A stretch of 38,451 nt of DNA from a virus, in the IMG/VR virus record IMGVR_UViG_3300049793_000106, positions 1-38,451 of that record; one strand, 5' to 3'. Numbering within the stretch: position 1 is the stretch's first letter; each line of letters begins with the position of its first letter. The translations under genes and the position numbers were made by a program. The notes beneath the pieces were generated by a model. The model ran no database searches and was not told the DNA's origin. It saw only the letters and a list, made by a program, of their open reading frames with translations. Shown here piece after piece: positions 30,400-38,240 of this stretch.

Positions 30400-31359
30400 A
30401 TGCGAAGAATTGCAGTGCTTCTTGTCTTTCTGCTCATGAGTTCGAGCGCCTATGCAACGTGCGGCTACGTTGATCTCGCGATCGGGAACTCCGCGGGACT
30501 CGCGTTGCAGGAGTCGGACAACAAGCCGTTCATCTGGGGCGATGACATCAACGACTTCGCAACCAACAATCCTGCGGTGGCGTTTTCGTCGCTGGATGCG
30601 GACGAGAACTACGCCTGCGGAATCAAGCTCGACGGAAGCCTCGCGTGCTGGTACGCGCAAGGCGTTGGCTCCGACGCCTTTCACGTTGTGTCCGGCGTTC
30701 CGGCAGGAACGAGCTATGTCGAAGTCAGTGTCGGGTACGGAAACGCGTGCGCCCGCAAGTCTGACAACACTGTCGTGTGCTGGGGAGACGAGGCGAGTGG
30801 CGGACCGTGGTCCGGTCCCTCCGGCACCTACACGCAGTTCAGTGGGATTCAGGACTGTTATTGCGGCGTGACTACCGGAGGGTCAGTAGACTGCTGGGGC
30901 TACGGCTGCTCCGACACGGTGGGGCACGAGCCATCCGGAACGTTCACCTTCGCCGCCAGCTTCGACAGCTTCGCGTGCGCCGTGAAGTCAGACTACAGCA
31001 TCGTGTGCTTCGGCAACGACGCCGGAGACCACGTCATTGGATACGAACCGTCAGGGGCTTTCGCCGCGGTGTCGGGCAGCACCGGAGTCTCTGGGGGAAG
31101 TGCAGCGTGCGGCCTCGACACCTACGGCGGCATTACCTGCTGGGGCGACGGCACTCCCTTCGTGCACCCAACTCCTGTTGTGGGTGTGTTCACGCAACTT
31201 GACGCGTGGATTGACGATATGTGTGCGCTAGATAGCGGACACAACGTCGTGTGCTGGGGCGACGACGGTGAAAGTGTTGTAGCCTCTGCGCCGACCGGCT
31301 GTACGACCACCACAATGCCGCCCGTAGCATCTGACATCTTCGTGACTCTTTCGCAGTGA
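30400..31359 (+). CDS. Secreted RCC1-like seven-repeat beta-propeller
   Basis: The ATG at 30400 has GAGGTGA 5 nt upstream. A signal peptide MRRIAVLLVFLLMSSSAYA is cleaved before TCGYVD. The body is a chain of seven repeats of about 40 residues ending in FIWGDD, ACGIKLDGSLACWYA, ACARKSDNTVVCWGDE, YCGVTTGGSVDCWGYG, ACAVKSDYSIVCFGND, ACGLDTYGGITCWGDG and MCALDSGHNVVCWGDD. Six have two cysteines spaced by about 10 residues, so disulphides are likely after export. RCC1/BLIP-II-type repeats form propellers that bind proteins or glycans. Such a protein in a late phage locus is unusual, and its partner is unknown. Confidence 0.8.
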   Translation: MRRIAVLLVFLLMSSSAYATCGYVDLAIGNSAGLALQESDNKPFIWGDDINDFATNNPAVAFSSLDADENYACGIKLDGSLACWYAQGVGSDAFHVVSGVPAGTSYVEVSVGYGNACARKSDNTVVCWGDEASGGPWSGPSGTYTQFSGIQDCYCGVTTGGSVDCWGYGCSDTVGHEPSGTFTFAASFDSFACAVKSDYSIVCFGNDAGDHVIGYEPSGAFAAVSGSTGVSGGSAACGLDTYGGITCWGDGTPFVHPTPVVGVFTQLDAWIDDMCALDSGHNVVCWGDDGESVVASAPTGCTTTTMPPVASDIFVTLSQ

Positions 31360-31367
31360 GCTTCCCA

Positions 31368-34300
31368 ATGCGCTTTACGTTCATCCCCGCAATGCTTCTC
31401 CTGGCGGCCGTCACGGCACACGCCGGCGCAACCGGCGACGTCTCGTCCGTGGACAACGCGGGGGACTCGTCCACGAACGCGAAGGTGATGGATGCATATC
31501 GAGGCACTTCAACGGCCAGGGGCACAACGGGTGTCGGCGTGAGTGGTGGCGGCCACCTCACCGGCAAGGTGCAGGACACCAGCAGCGCAAGCGTTGAAAC
31601 GTTCGGGGGTAAGCTCGAAGCATTCATCTCTGGCAGTGGCACGTCTCCGTCTGCGATCGGCAGTGACGCCCACGCACGCAACAGCGGCACGGGCGACGTG
31701 CCTGTGATTATCGGATCCCGAGGCTGGGCAGAAGCGACAGGGGCAGGCGACACTGACGTACTTGGCGCGTTCGACGGTCTGCTCACACACTCTGGCGCAG
31801 GCGATGTCGATCTCGCTTACGGCCTTCGCCTGCCAGACGTAGCGGGGCTTGGCACAACGTCGTGGGCCATCATGTCCTACGGTGGCAACAGCTTTCACGT
31901 GGGAAGTATGACACTAGGTTCGACGGACCCACCGACCGCAGGCGCGATTCTCGACCTTGACACCGTGCTAGGCGCGTTCCTTCCTCCGCGGCTCACGACC
32001 ACGCAGCGCGATGCGCTCACTGCTGCTGAAGGCATGCAGGTCTACAACACCACCACCGATCAGATGGAGGTCTACGCCCTCGGTTCATGGGTCAGCATGG
32101 GCGGCGCAGGCGGCGGCATCACTGGCAGCGGCACCGACAAGCACCTGATGCGGTGGAACGGCACGAGTGCGGCGCAGGACTCTGATGTCGTGGAAGCGGT
32201 ACCCGGCGAACTTGTGCTGGAGGACGGGTACTTTGCCGTAGGGAACTACATCGGATTTCCACTCACGGTCTATAACGATCCTGCGTACATCGCACGATTC
32301 GCTATCGCGAACGAGGAATCGGGCAACGCCACGGCAGGCAAGTCGATAGGCATTGATGCCTACACTTGGAACGACAGCCCGCTCTCGACAGGGCGCATCA
32401 GCTACGGCGGTAATTTCTGGGCAGGCTTGGACGGTGTCGCGGGCGAAGCCTACAGCGGCAATATGTTCGGGGGCCAATTCGGCGCGCAGCAGGCTGTTGA
32501 CGGCACGTTCACCGCAGACCTACGCGGCATATACGCCTACGCGCGACTCGCGGGTGCAGCCGTTAACACGAATGGCGGCGGCATCGCAGGTGTGACGGCC
32601 GGGCTAGATGTGGCGGACACTTCAAGCACGCTTGTTGCTGCCGGGCTGATAACAGGAGTGCAGATCGGGGCCACGGCTTACGTTGGCAACCTTCGCCACC
32701 TGTGGTTGACCGAGAACATCATCTCGGGCGCGACCGTTACTGAGCAATACGGCCTCTACATGGAAGCGTTGCAGGGAGCGACGAACAACTACGTTTTCGG
32801 GTTCACTTCACCGGGCGGGGGCATCCTCAAGACCGCAGTTCCTTCGACGGCGAGCAATACGCTGGTGACGTGGCCCAGCGGCACGGGCACGCTCGCACTC
32901 ACTTCCGACATTGCCGCCCTCTCGTCCGTCTACCAACCTCTCGATACGCAATTGACCAGCCTTGCGGCACTGACCTACAGCGGCAACGGCAGCAAGGCGG
33001 TGCGACTCAATTCTGGCGCGACCGACTTCGAGTTCTACACGCCGACCACCGGCACCGTGACCAGTGTCGCCGTTAGTGGCGCAAACGGCATCGGCGTATC
33101 GGGTTCGCCCGTCACTAGCACTGGCACCATCGCGCTGTCCTTGGGCGCGATCACACCGACCAGCGTCAACGGCAACACGATCACGACCGGCACTGGAGTG
33201 CTCACACTCGGCGCGGGCAAGACGTTCACGGCGTCCAACACTCTGACGCTGACAGGCACCGATGGCTCGACGCTCAACGTCGGCACGGGTGGAACCTTGG
33301 GCACCGCCGCTTACACCGCTGCGAGCGCCTACGAAGTCCCGCTCACGTTCTCGACGGGCCTGACGCGCAGTACGAATACGATCACGGTCAACACGACGCA
33401 GAACCTTCTAAAGGATTCGGCGCTGACCACGAACGGCATCGTGACTACGAGCGGGAGCGACGGCACTCTAGGTGTCACGGTGCCGGGCACAGGGGTGCTC
33501 ACGGCGCTCGGTGTCAACATCGGCAGCGCTGGCGCTCCGGTGCTGTTCAACGCCGCGCTCGGCACCCCGTTGAGCGGCGTGGCCACGAACCTGACAGGCA
33601 CCGCTGCGGGGCTGACGGCAGGCAACGTCACGACGAACGCGAACCTAACCGGCCCGATCACCAGCGTGGGCAACGCCACGAGCATCGCGTCGCAGACAGG
33701 CGCGGGCACGAAGTTCGTCATGGACACGTCGCCTACACTGGTCACTCCGACATGGACTGGACGTGCCGCTGGCGACACGCTTGGACTTGGCGGGGCCAGC
33801 ACGGTTGTCCTCGACGTGACCGGGACATCGGCCAGCCTGACGGACATCAACGGCTCTACGCGCGAAGCAATCTCGCGGACCAAATTGAGCAGCACGTCCC
33901 CCGCCGCTGCGGGCGGCGTTGGCCTGTGGGAATACGAACTAGACCCGAGTGCGAACACGGCTGCGCTGTTGTCCTCCGGTGTGTTCCTGACGACGGTGAA
34001 GGCGGGCAACGCCAAGGATCTGTCCGGCAGCACTCGCGGCATTCGCGTCTCGGTGCTCCATTCCGGAACCGGCACGGTGACCAACCTCATCGGTACGCTA
34101 TCGGACGCTACGGCGGGCTCTGCGGGCCTCGTCACCAATCTCTATGGCGTGCAGGGTGGCGCGACGGCGAGTAGTACTGGCAACGTCTCGCTCATGCGTG
34201 GCGGCAACTTCAGTGCCACAAACAGCGGCAGCGGGACCAACGGCACCGTAACAGGCGTGTTCGGCCAGGGACTTCTCAGTAGCACCGCGACTTCGACCGA

Positions 34301-35498
34301 ACTGCGCGGTGTGCATGGCATCGGTAACACGAGCGGGAGCGGGAACGTCTCGCTCGTCCATGGCGGATTCCTTCTGGGCGAGAACACTGGAACCGGGACC
34401 AACGACAACATTTGGGGCGTGCAGGGGCAGGCCACCATGACCAGCACCGGCACGACGACCAACCTTGTCGGTGTCGAAGGCAAGGTGACAAACACCGCAG
34501 GCGGCACTGTCTCATATGCCGCCGTCTGCCTGCACGCGATACCGCCAGTGGGTCGCACGAGCGGCGCGCCCAATTCCGTCTGGACCGGCGTCTATGGTGT
34601 TGCCATTGACGACATGAACCCGAGTGGCGCGTCGAATACGGTCGGCACCACCTACGGCATCCACATCACCGACCAGACGGCCGCGGACGCTTGGGGCATT
34701 TACAGCGACTATGCTGGAAAGAGCGCGCTCAAGGGCAACCTCCGACTCGGCGGCGTGACGGCACCGACCGTGCCGCTCGACGTAACCGGCAATGCGCTCA
34801 TCAGCGGAACGCTGGGCGTCACGGGTGCGTTGTCGCTGACGACCGCGCTCACTGTGCCCAACGGCGGTACGGGCGTCGCAACGCACACGACGGCCTATGG
34901 CTTGCTCGCGGCTGGCACTACGGCAACGGGTGCGGAGCAGACGCTTCCGGCGGGTGCCACCACTGAAATACTCGTCGGCGGTGGCGCGAGCGCGTTGCCG
35001 GTCTGGACGACGGCGCAAGGCTCCGGCGCTCCGGTGCGCGCTACCAGTCCGACGCTGACGACGCCGAACATGGGCGCGGCAATCGGCACGAGTCTCGATC
35101 TTTCCGCCGGAGGTGGCTCAATCTCGCTGGCACAAGCATCGAACCTGTGGCTGGGCGGCAGCGGGACGGGCTCGCGCATTCGTCAAAACGTGTCCGGGAA
35201 CATGGTCCTGTCGCGTGGCGGGACGGACTACCTCGTCCTGACTGCCGGTGCCCTGTCGCCCAACGCCGCAGGCTCAACCGACCTCGGGACCATCGCGAAG
35301 GGTTACGGGGTTCAGTACCTCGCTGAACTTGCGGCAAACCCTTCCTCGCCGACGAGCAACACGGAACTCGCCGCTTACATGAAGGCAGACAAGTTCGTCA
35401 TCCAGTTCAACAACGGCGGCACGGTTCGTTACTTCACCCTCGACCTGACCCAGAGCGGCGCGACGCCGACGTGGGCGCAGTCGACGAGCGCGCCTTAG
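31368..35498 (+). CDS. Fibre-like protein with a signal peptide, 1376 aa
   Basis: The N-terminus MRFTFIPAMLLLAAVTAHA is a Sec signal ending at AHA, then GATGDV. The GTG at 31356 is an alternative start. Residues ~200-240 have the common LPPRLTTTQRDAL with EGMQVYNTTTDQMEVY block. From about 560 the sequence is Gly/Thr/Ser-rich with GTVTSVAVSGANGI and other fibre-like runs, and ~920-1040 has repeats of GV.G....S.TGNVSL..GG. The end (DKFVIQFNNGGTVRYFTLDL) matches the C-terminal block of many tail fibres. It therefore looks like a receptor-binding fibre, but with an export signal, which normal tail fibres lack. No trimerising chaperone or peptidase domain is seen. Confidence 0.72.
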   Translation: MRFTFIPAMLLLAAVTAHAGATGDVSSVDNAGDSSTNAKVMDAYRGTSTARGTTGVGVSGGGHLTGKVQDTSSASVETFGGKLEAFISGSGTSPSAIGSDAHARNSGTGDVPVIIGSRGWAEATGAGDTDVLGAFDGLLTHSGAGDVDLAYGLRLPDVAGLGTTSWAIMSYGGNSFHVGSMTLGSTDPPTAGAILDLDTVLGAFLPPRLTTTQRDALTAAEGMQVYNTTTDQMEVYALGSWVSMGGAGGGITGSGTDKHLMRWNGTSAAQDSDVVEAVPGELVLEDGYFAVGNYIGFPLTVYNDPAYIARFAIANEESGNATAGKSIGIDAYTWNDSPLSTGRISYGGNFWAGLDGVAGEAYSGNMFGGQFGAQQAVDGTFTADLRGIYAYARLAGAAVNTNGGGIAGVTAGLDVADTSSTLVAAGLITGVQIGATAYVGNLRHLWLTENIISGATVTEQYGLYMEALQGATNNYVFGFTSPGGGILKTAVPSTASNTLVTWPSGTGTLALTSDIAALSSVYQPLDTQLTSLAALTYSGNGSKAVRLNSGATDFEFYTPTTGTVTSVAVSGANGIGVSGSPVTSTGTIALSLGAITPTSVNGNTITTGTGVLTLGAGKTFTASNTLTLTGTDGSTLNVGTGGTLGTAAYTAASAYEVPLTFSTGLTRSTNTITVNTTQNLLKDSALTTNGIVTTSGSDGTLGVTVPGTGVLTALGVNIGSAGAPVLFNAALGTPLSGVATNLTGTAAGLTAGNVTTNANLTGPITSVGNATSIASQTGAGTKFVMDTSPTLVTPTWTGRAAGDTLGLGGASTVVLDVTGTSASLTDINGSTREAISRTKLSSTSPAAAGGVGLWEYELDPSANTAALLSSGVFLTTVKAGNAKDLSGSTRGIRVSVLHSGTGTVTNLIGTLSDATAGSAGLVTNLYGVQGGATASSTGNVSLMRGGNFSATNSGSGTNGTVTGVFGQGLLSSTATSTELRGVHGIGNTSGSGNVSLVHGGFLLGENTGTGTNDNIWGVQGQATMTSTGTTTNLVGVEGKVTNTAGGTVSYAAVCLHAIPPVGRTSGAPNSVWTGVYGVAIDDMNPSGASNTVGTTYGIHITDQTAADAWGIYSDYAGKSALKGNLRLGGVTAPTVPLDVTGNALISGTLGVTGALSLTTALTVPNGGTGVATHTTAYGLLAAGTTATGAEQTLPAGATTEILVGGGASALPVWTTAQGSGAPVRATSPTLTTPNMGAAIGTSLDLSAGGGSISLAQASNLWLGGSGTGSRIRQNVSGNMVLSRGGTDYLVLTAGALSPNAAGSTDLGTIAKGYGVQYLAELAANPSSPTSNTELAAYMKADKFVIQFNNGGTVRYFTLDLTQSGATPTWAQSTSAP

Positions 35499-35511
35499 CA
35501 GGAGGAGCACG

Positions 35512-35913
35512 ATGAACAAGGAAGTCTGGAAGAGGGTAAGGGGAATGGCCGTGGTCGGCCTGTCCGCCGGAGGTCTAGTCGCATCCTGCCTCGGGATGGT
35601 CTGCGCCTTTGCTGACCACACGGACACGCCGCGCGTCGCGCTGTCCGCAGGCGGCGGCGAGGACGCTTATAGCAGCCTGATCGGACTTTTGTTCAAGGGC
35701 CCGATCGTGATTCAGGTGACCGAGAGCGACGGAAATCACGCGAGTGAAACGGTAGGCATTAAGATTTCTGCCAGCGATTTGTCTCGGTTCTGGACGATCA
35801 CGCTTCCGTGTGGAAATCAGGCCGTCTACGCCTTCAACGAGATTCCCGATCACGACGTTCCGTGTCCGTGCGGCGACCCGACGCACTGGTTCGTGAAGTA
35901 CGACGTCCCGTAA
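35512..35913 (+). CDS. Unknown exported or membrane-anchored protein, 133 aa
   Basis: A very strong ribosome binding site (AGGAGGAG, 35500-35507) precedes the ATG. The N-terminus has a basic start (MNKEVWKRVRG) and a hydrophobic run to FADHTD, so either a signal peptide cleaved after AFA or an uncleaved anchor. VASC inside the run could also be read as a lipobox. The mature part is beta-rich with a short CGNQ, CPCG cysteine set near the end. No known family is recognised. It belongs to the secretory run after the fibre gene. Confidence 0.6.
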   Translation: MNKEVWKRVRGMAVVGLSAGGLVASCLGMVCAFADHTDTPRVALSAGGGEDAYSSLIGLLFKGPIVIQVTESDGNHASETVGIKISASDLSRFWTITLPCGNQAVYAFNEIPDHDVPCPCGDPTHWFVKYDVP

Positions 35914-35925
35914 AAGGAGATCACC

Positions 35926-36207
35926 ATGCTCACCATCGCACTCGTTTCCTTCCTGACGATCCACTCGCACTACGCGAGCAGCAATTCGCTGAAGGCCGCC
36001 GACGCTGTGCAGGAGGTAGCGTCCAAGAAGGTCGCACCGCCGACCGGGGTACCCACCAACTGCGGGCCGGTGTGTGGGGGCGGCACGGTGTGCCTGACGG
36101 CGACCGCGATCAGCGGCAAGATGGTCACCACGACTGCTACGCCGCCCGCGGGCCGGGTGTTCGTGTTCGATTCGGCCAAGCGATGCTGGTCGGCGGTGAC
36201 GCCGTGA
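35926..36207 (+). CDS. Unknown exported small protein, 93 aa
   Basis: The ATG has AAAGGAG upstream. The N-terminus is a short hydrophobic stretch (MLTIALVSFLTIHS) without a strong basic region. The mature part is small with CGPVCGGGTVC cysteines in the middle and a Cys near the end (AKRCW). It could be an exported or membrane-associated protein. No family is recognised. The stop overlaps the protease gene start (GTGA). Confidence 0.55.
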   Translation: MLTIALVSFLTIHSHYASSNSLKAADAVQEVASKKVAPPTGVPTNCGPVCGGGTVCLTATAISGKMVTTTATPPAGRVFVFDSAKRCWSAVTP

Positions 36208-36707
36208 AGCTCGCTCTCGCGGTCCTGCTTGCCCTGCTGACGGCGGCCCCGGCGCACGCGGCGCGCTGGCAGCAAAAGCGGATCTCGGTCGTGGACTACA
36301 CGCCGGGGTGGCCGATTGCGGAGGCGGCGCGGCGATGGTCCGACGTGACCGTTCTGTCGCTCCAGACGAGCGCGGCCTCGGCCCCCTACCCCAACGGCTG
36401 CCCGCCCGCCGAAGGCGCGGTGGCGGTCTGCTTGGGCGATTTCGGTGCCTCCTACGGCCTGTCCAGCACGGCATACGTGTCGGGGAGGCGCGGCAACATC
36501 GTGGCGGCCCGAATCATCATCAACACGTACGGGGGCCGCGACTTCACCGACTTCGAGAAACGCTACCTGATAGTGCACGAACTCGGGCACGCCATCGCAG
36601 GGCTCCCCCACAACGACCGGCCGACGTCGTGCATGGCGCGCGGGTACGTCAACGAGTTCCCCGACGCCCTCGACGCGCAGGCGGTCAACGCGGAGTACGG
36701 GCGATGA
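36204..36707 (+). CDS. Secreted metzincin-like metalloprotease, 167 aa
   Basis: GTG at 36204 overlaps the upstream stop and follows GGCGGTGA; an ATG at 36183 is the alternative. The signal peptide MKLALAVLLALLTAAPAHA ends at AHA. The catalytic signature HELGHAIAGLPH (125-136) fits HExxHxxGxxH of metzincins, with three zinc His and Glu126 as base. SCM (Met144) shortly after fits the Met-turn. A strand with NIVAARIIIN leads into it. The protein is small for a secreted protease and needs no obvious prodomain. Possible roles are cleavage of host surface proteins or of exported phage proteins; both are inference. Confidence 0.8.
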   Translation: MKLALAVLLALLTAAPAHAARWQQKRISVVDYTPGWPIAEAARRWSDVTVLSLQTSAASAPYPNGCPPAEGAVAVCLGDFGASYGLSSTAYVSGRRGNIVAARIIINTYGGRDFTDFEKRYLIVHELGHAIAGLPHNDRPTSCMARGYVNEFPDALDAQAVNAEYGR

Positions 36708-36799
36708 CGCCGGAGTTTCACTTCCTGGTCGCCACGGGGCTGCTTGCGGCCGCGATCGGGCTGTTCTCGCTCTACTGTTGGTGGAAGGGGTGGCTCTAG
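36704..36799 (+). CDS. Tiny single-pass membrane protein, 31 aa
   Basis: ATG overlaps the protease stop (ATGA). The product is one transmembrane helix (FHFLVATGLLAAAIGLFSLYCWW) with a short charged tail (KGWL). It lies just before another secreted protein and the endolysin, so a holin-like or small envelope peptide role is possible. It is too short for firm assignment. Confidence 0.45.
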   Translation: MTPEFHFLVATGLLAAAIGLFSLYCWWKGWL

Positions 36800-36850
36800 T
36801 CACCTACTTGGACTTGTGTTTGGGAGCGCAGGTGTGGTAAGGGGAGCGCC

Positions 36851-37231
36851 ATGAAAAATACCAGCCCGTTCGCCCTTGCTCTGCTCTGCGTGTTCCTTGC
36901 CCTTCCCGCACAGGCGGCTCCCGACTTCGTTAAGCCTACCGAACCGGACAATTCGGTCGCGGCCACCGAAGGCATCACATTCGATCAGGCGCTGGCCGAA
37001 TCGCTCAAGCCGGGCGACGTCCTGCGTGTCACGGCCGACCGCCGCATTGAACGCATGCCGGCCGCCGAACTCGACAAATCGGCGGCCGGCCTCAAGACGT
37101 GCCTCGACACACTGGGCCAGGTTCAGGGCGTTTCGAGCAACCTGGCCGCGGGCTCCGCATCCCTGACCAGCCAGCTTTCCACCCTCTCGACCCAACTCAA
37201 CAGCATACTCAACCCGCCGGCTGCGAAGTAA
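36851..37231 (+). CDS. Unknown secreted helical protein, 126 aa
   Basis: AAGGGGAG precedes the ATG. A signal peptide MKNTSPFALALLCVFLALPAQA ends at AQA before APDFV. The mature part has ITFDQALAESLKPGDVLRVTADRRIERMPAAELDKSAAGL and then Ser/Leu-rich helices with heptad-like spacing (SNLAAGSASLTSQLSTLSTQLNSIL), suggesting a short coiled coil. It is 3 bp upstream of the endolysin. A role in envelope disruption is possible from its place only. Confidence 0.65.
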   Translation: MKNTSPFALALLCVFLALPAQAAPDFVKPTEPDNSVAATEGITFDQALAESLKPGDVLRVTADRRIERMPAAELDKSAAGLKTCLDTLGQVQGVSSNLAAGSASLTSQLSTLSTQLNSILNPPAAK

Positions 37232-37234
37232 GAC

Positions 37235-37816
37235 GTGGCGGCCTTCAAGGAAGCGTATGCCGCGATGCGTCTCCTTGAGGGCCCGCGGCACCTTGGGTAC
37301 GTCAACGACCCAGCAGACCCCGGCGGCGAGACTCTGGGCGGCATTGCGCGCAATTTCTGGCCCAATGAGGAAATGTGGAAGGTCGTAGACGGCGCCAAGG
37401 CGTACGCGAACTTTCCCGCGTGTCTGGAGCGCCCCTCAATGCTGGGACTGCTTGAAGACGCAATGGCGGCGTTTTACCTCAAGAATTTCTGGACTCCGCT
37501 ACTGCTCGACGCAGTGCCCAGCCAGGCGCTGGCGGATGAGATTTTTGAGGAAGCCGTAAATATGGGCACTGTGCCGGCCGTGCGGTCGCTTCAAACGGTG
37601 CTCAACTCGCTCAACAACTACTCGAAGCGCTGGCCCGATATCGCACCTGACGGCAAGATGGGTCCCGCGACAGTTGCGATTCTGCAAGGCGGGGCGGCGA
37701 AGGCCGGCATGCTGGACACGATCCGCAAAGGGATCAACTGCTTGCAGGGTGCGCACTACATTGAGTCGAAAAACGAGAAGTTCACCGTGGGATGGATGGC
37801 TCGGGTTTCGCTCTAA
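37235..37816 (+). CDS. Endolysin, GH108-type muramidase with peptidoglycan-binding part
   Basis: GTG start, 3 bp after the upstream stop. Residues 15-33 LEGPRHLGYVNDPADPGGET match the GH108 lysozyme hallmark, with Glu15 as likely catalytic acid, though several residues are inserted between Glu-Gly and Gly-Tyr-Val. A C-terminal peptidoglycan-binding-3-like half follows from ~100 (DEIFEEAVNMGTVPAVRSLQTVLN, IAPDGKMGPATVAIL). No signal peptide is present, so a holin is needed. It cuts the glycan strands at the end of infection. Confidence 0.85.
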   Translation: MAAFKEAYAAMRLLEGPRHLGYVNDPADPGGETLGGIARNFWPNEEMWKVVDGAKAYANFPACLERPSMLGLLEDAMAAFYLKNFWTPLLLDAVPSQALADEIFEEAVNMGTVPAVRSLQTVLNSLNNYSKRWPDIAPDGKMGPATVAILQGGAAKAGMLDTIRKGINCLQGAHYIESKNEKFTVGWMARVSL

Positions 37817-37855
37817 AATTTACGCAGTAGTCGACGCCAGGGGGACGTGACGCCG

Positions 37856-38152
37856 ATGGACTTGCTAGAGGGGTTGCTTAAGTGGTGGCCGTTGATTGCC
37901 GCAATAGCGTGTCAACTGGTGGCGCTCGGGTGCAGCATTCAAATGCAGCGCAACCATGGCAACAGCCTGAAGGCGCAACGCGAGGATCTTGCCGCACATC
38001 GGCTGGACGACACTCACAACTTCAACATACTCAGGCAGGAAATGCGCGAGGATACCGATGCACTACGCGGCGATTTGCGAGGGGTTCACGACAGGGTCGA
38101 CCGTATCGTGGACCGGCGTAGGCCGTCCGATGAGCCCAGCCACCGAAGATGA
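37856..38152 (+). CDS. Membrane-anchored coiled-coil protein, 98 aa
   Basis: ATG at 37856 has AGGGGGA 10 nt upstream; GTG at 37847 is too close to that site. Residues ~10-30 form one transmembrane segment (WWPLIAAIACQLVALGCSI). The rest is hydrophilic coiled coil with HNFNILRQEMREDTDALRGDLRGVHDRVDRIVDRR. The layout resembles an inner-membrane spanin or a holin-associated anchor. It comes directly after the endolysin, but no classical Rz signature is seen. Confidence 0.6.
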   Translation: MDLLEGLLKWWPLIAAIACQLVALGCSIQMQRNHGNSLKAQREDLAAHRLDDTHNFNILRQEMREDTDALRGDLRGVHDRVDRIVDRRRPSDEPSHRR

Positions 38153-38240
38153 TTTGATGCTCCGCTACCAAAAAGTGATCGTATTCGCGACAGCGATCTC
38201 GTGCATTGGCCAGATCGTACTGGCGCTGCGGCTGATATGA
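38130..38240 (+). CDS. Tiny membrane protein, 36 aa
   Basis: An ATG at 38130 reads 36 codons in a frame different from the upstream gene, overlapping its end by 23 bp. The product is one membrane helix (VIVFATAISCIGQIVLALRLI) preceded by an acidic N-terminus. Small holin-like peptides often sit here. Its stop overlaps the ATG of the next gene (ATGA), supporting a coupled gene. Confidence 0.45.
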   Translation: MSPATEDDLMLRYQKVIVFATAISCIGQIVLALRLI

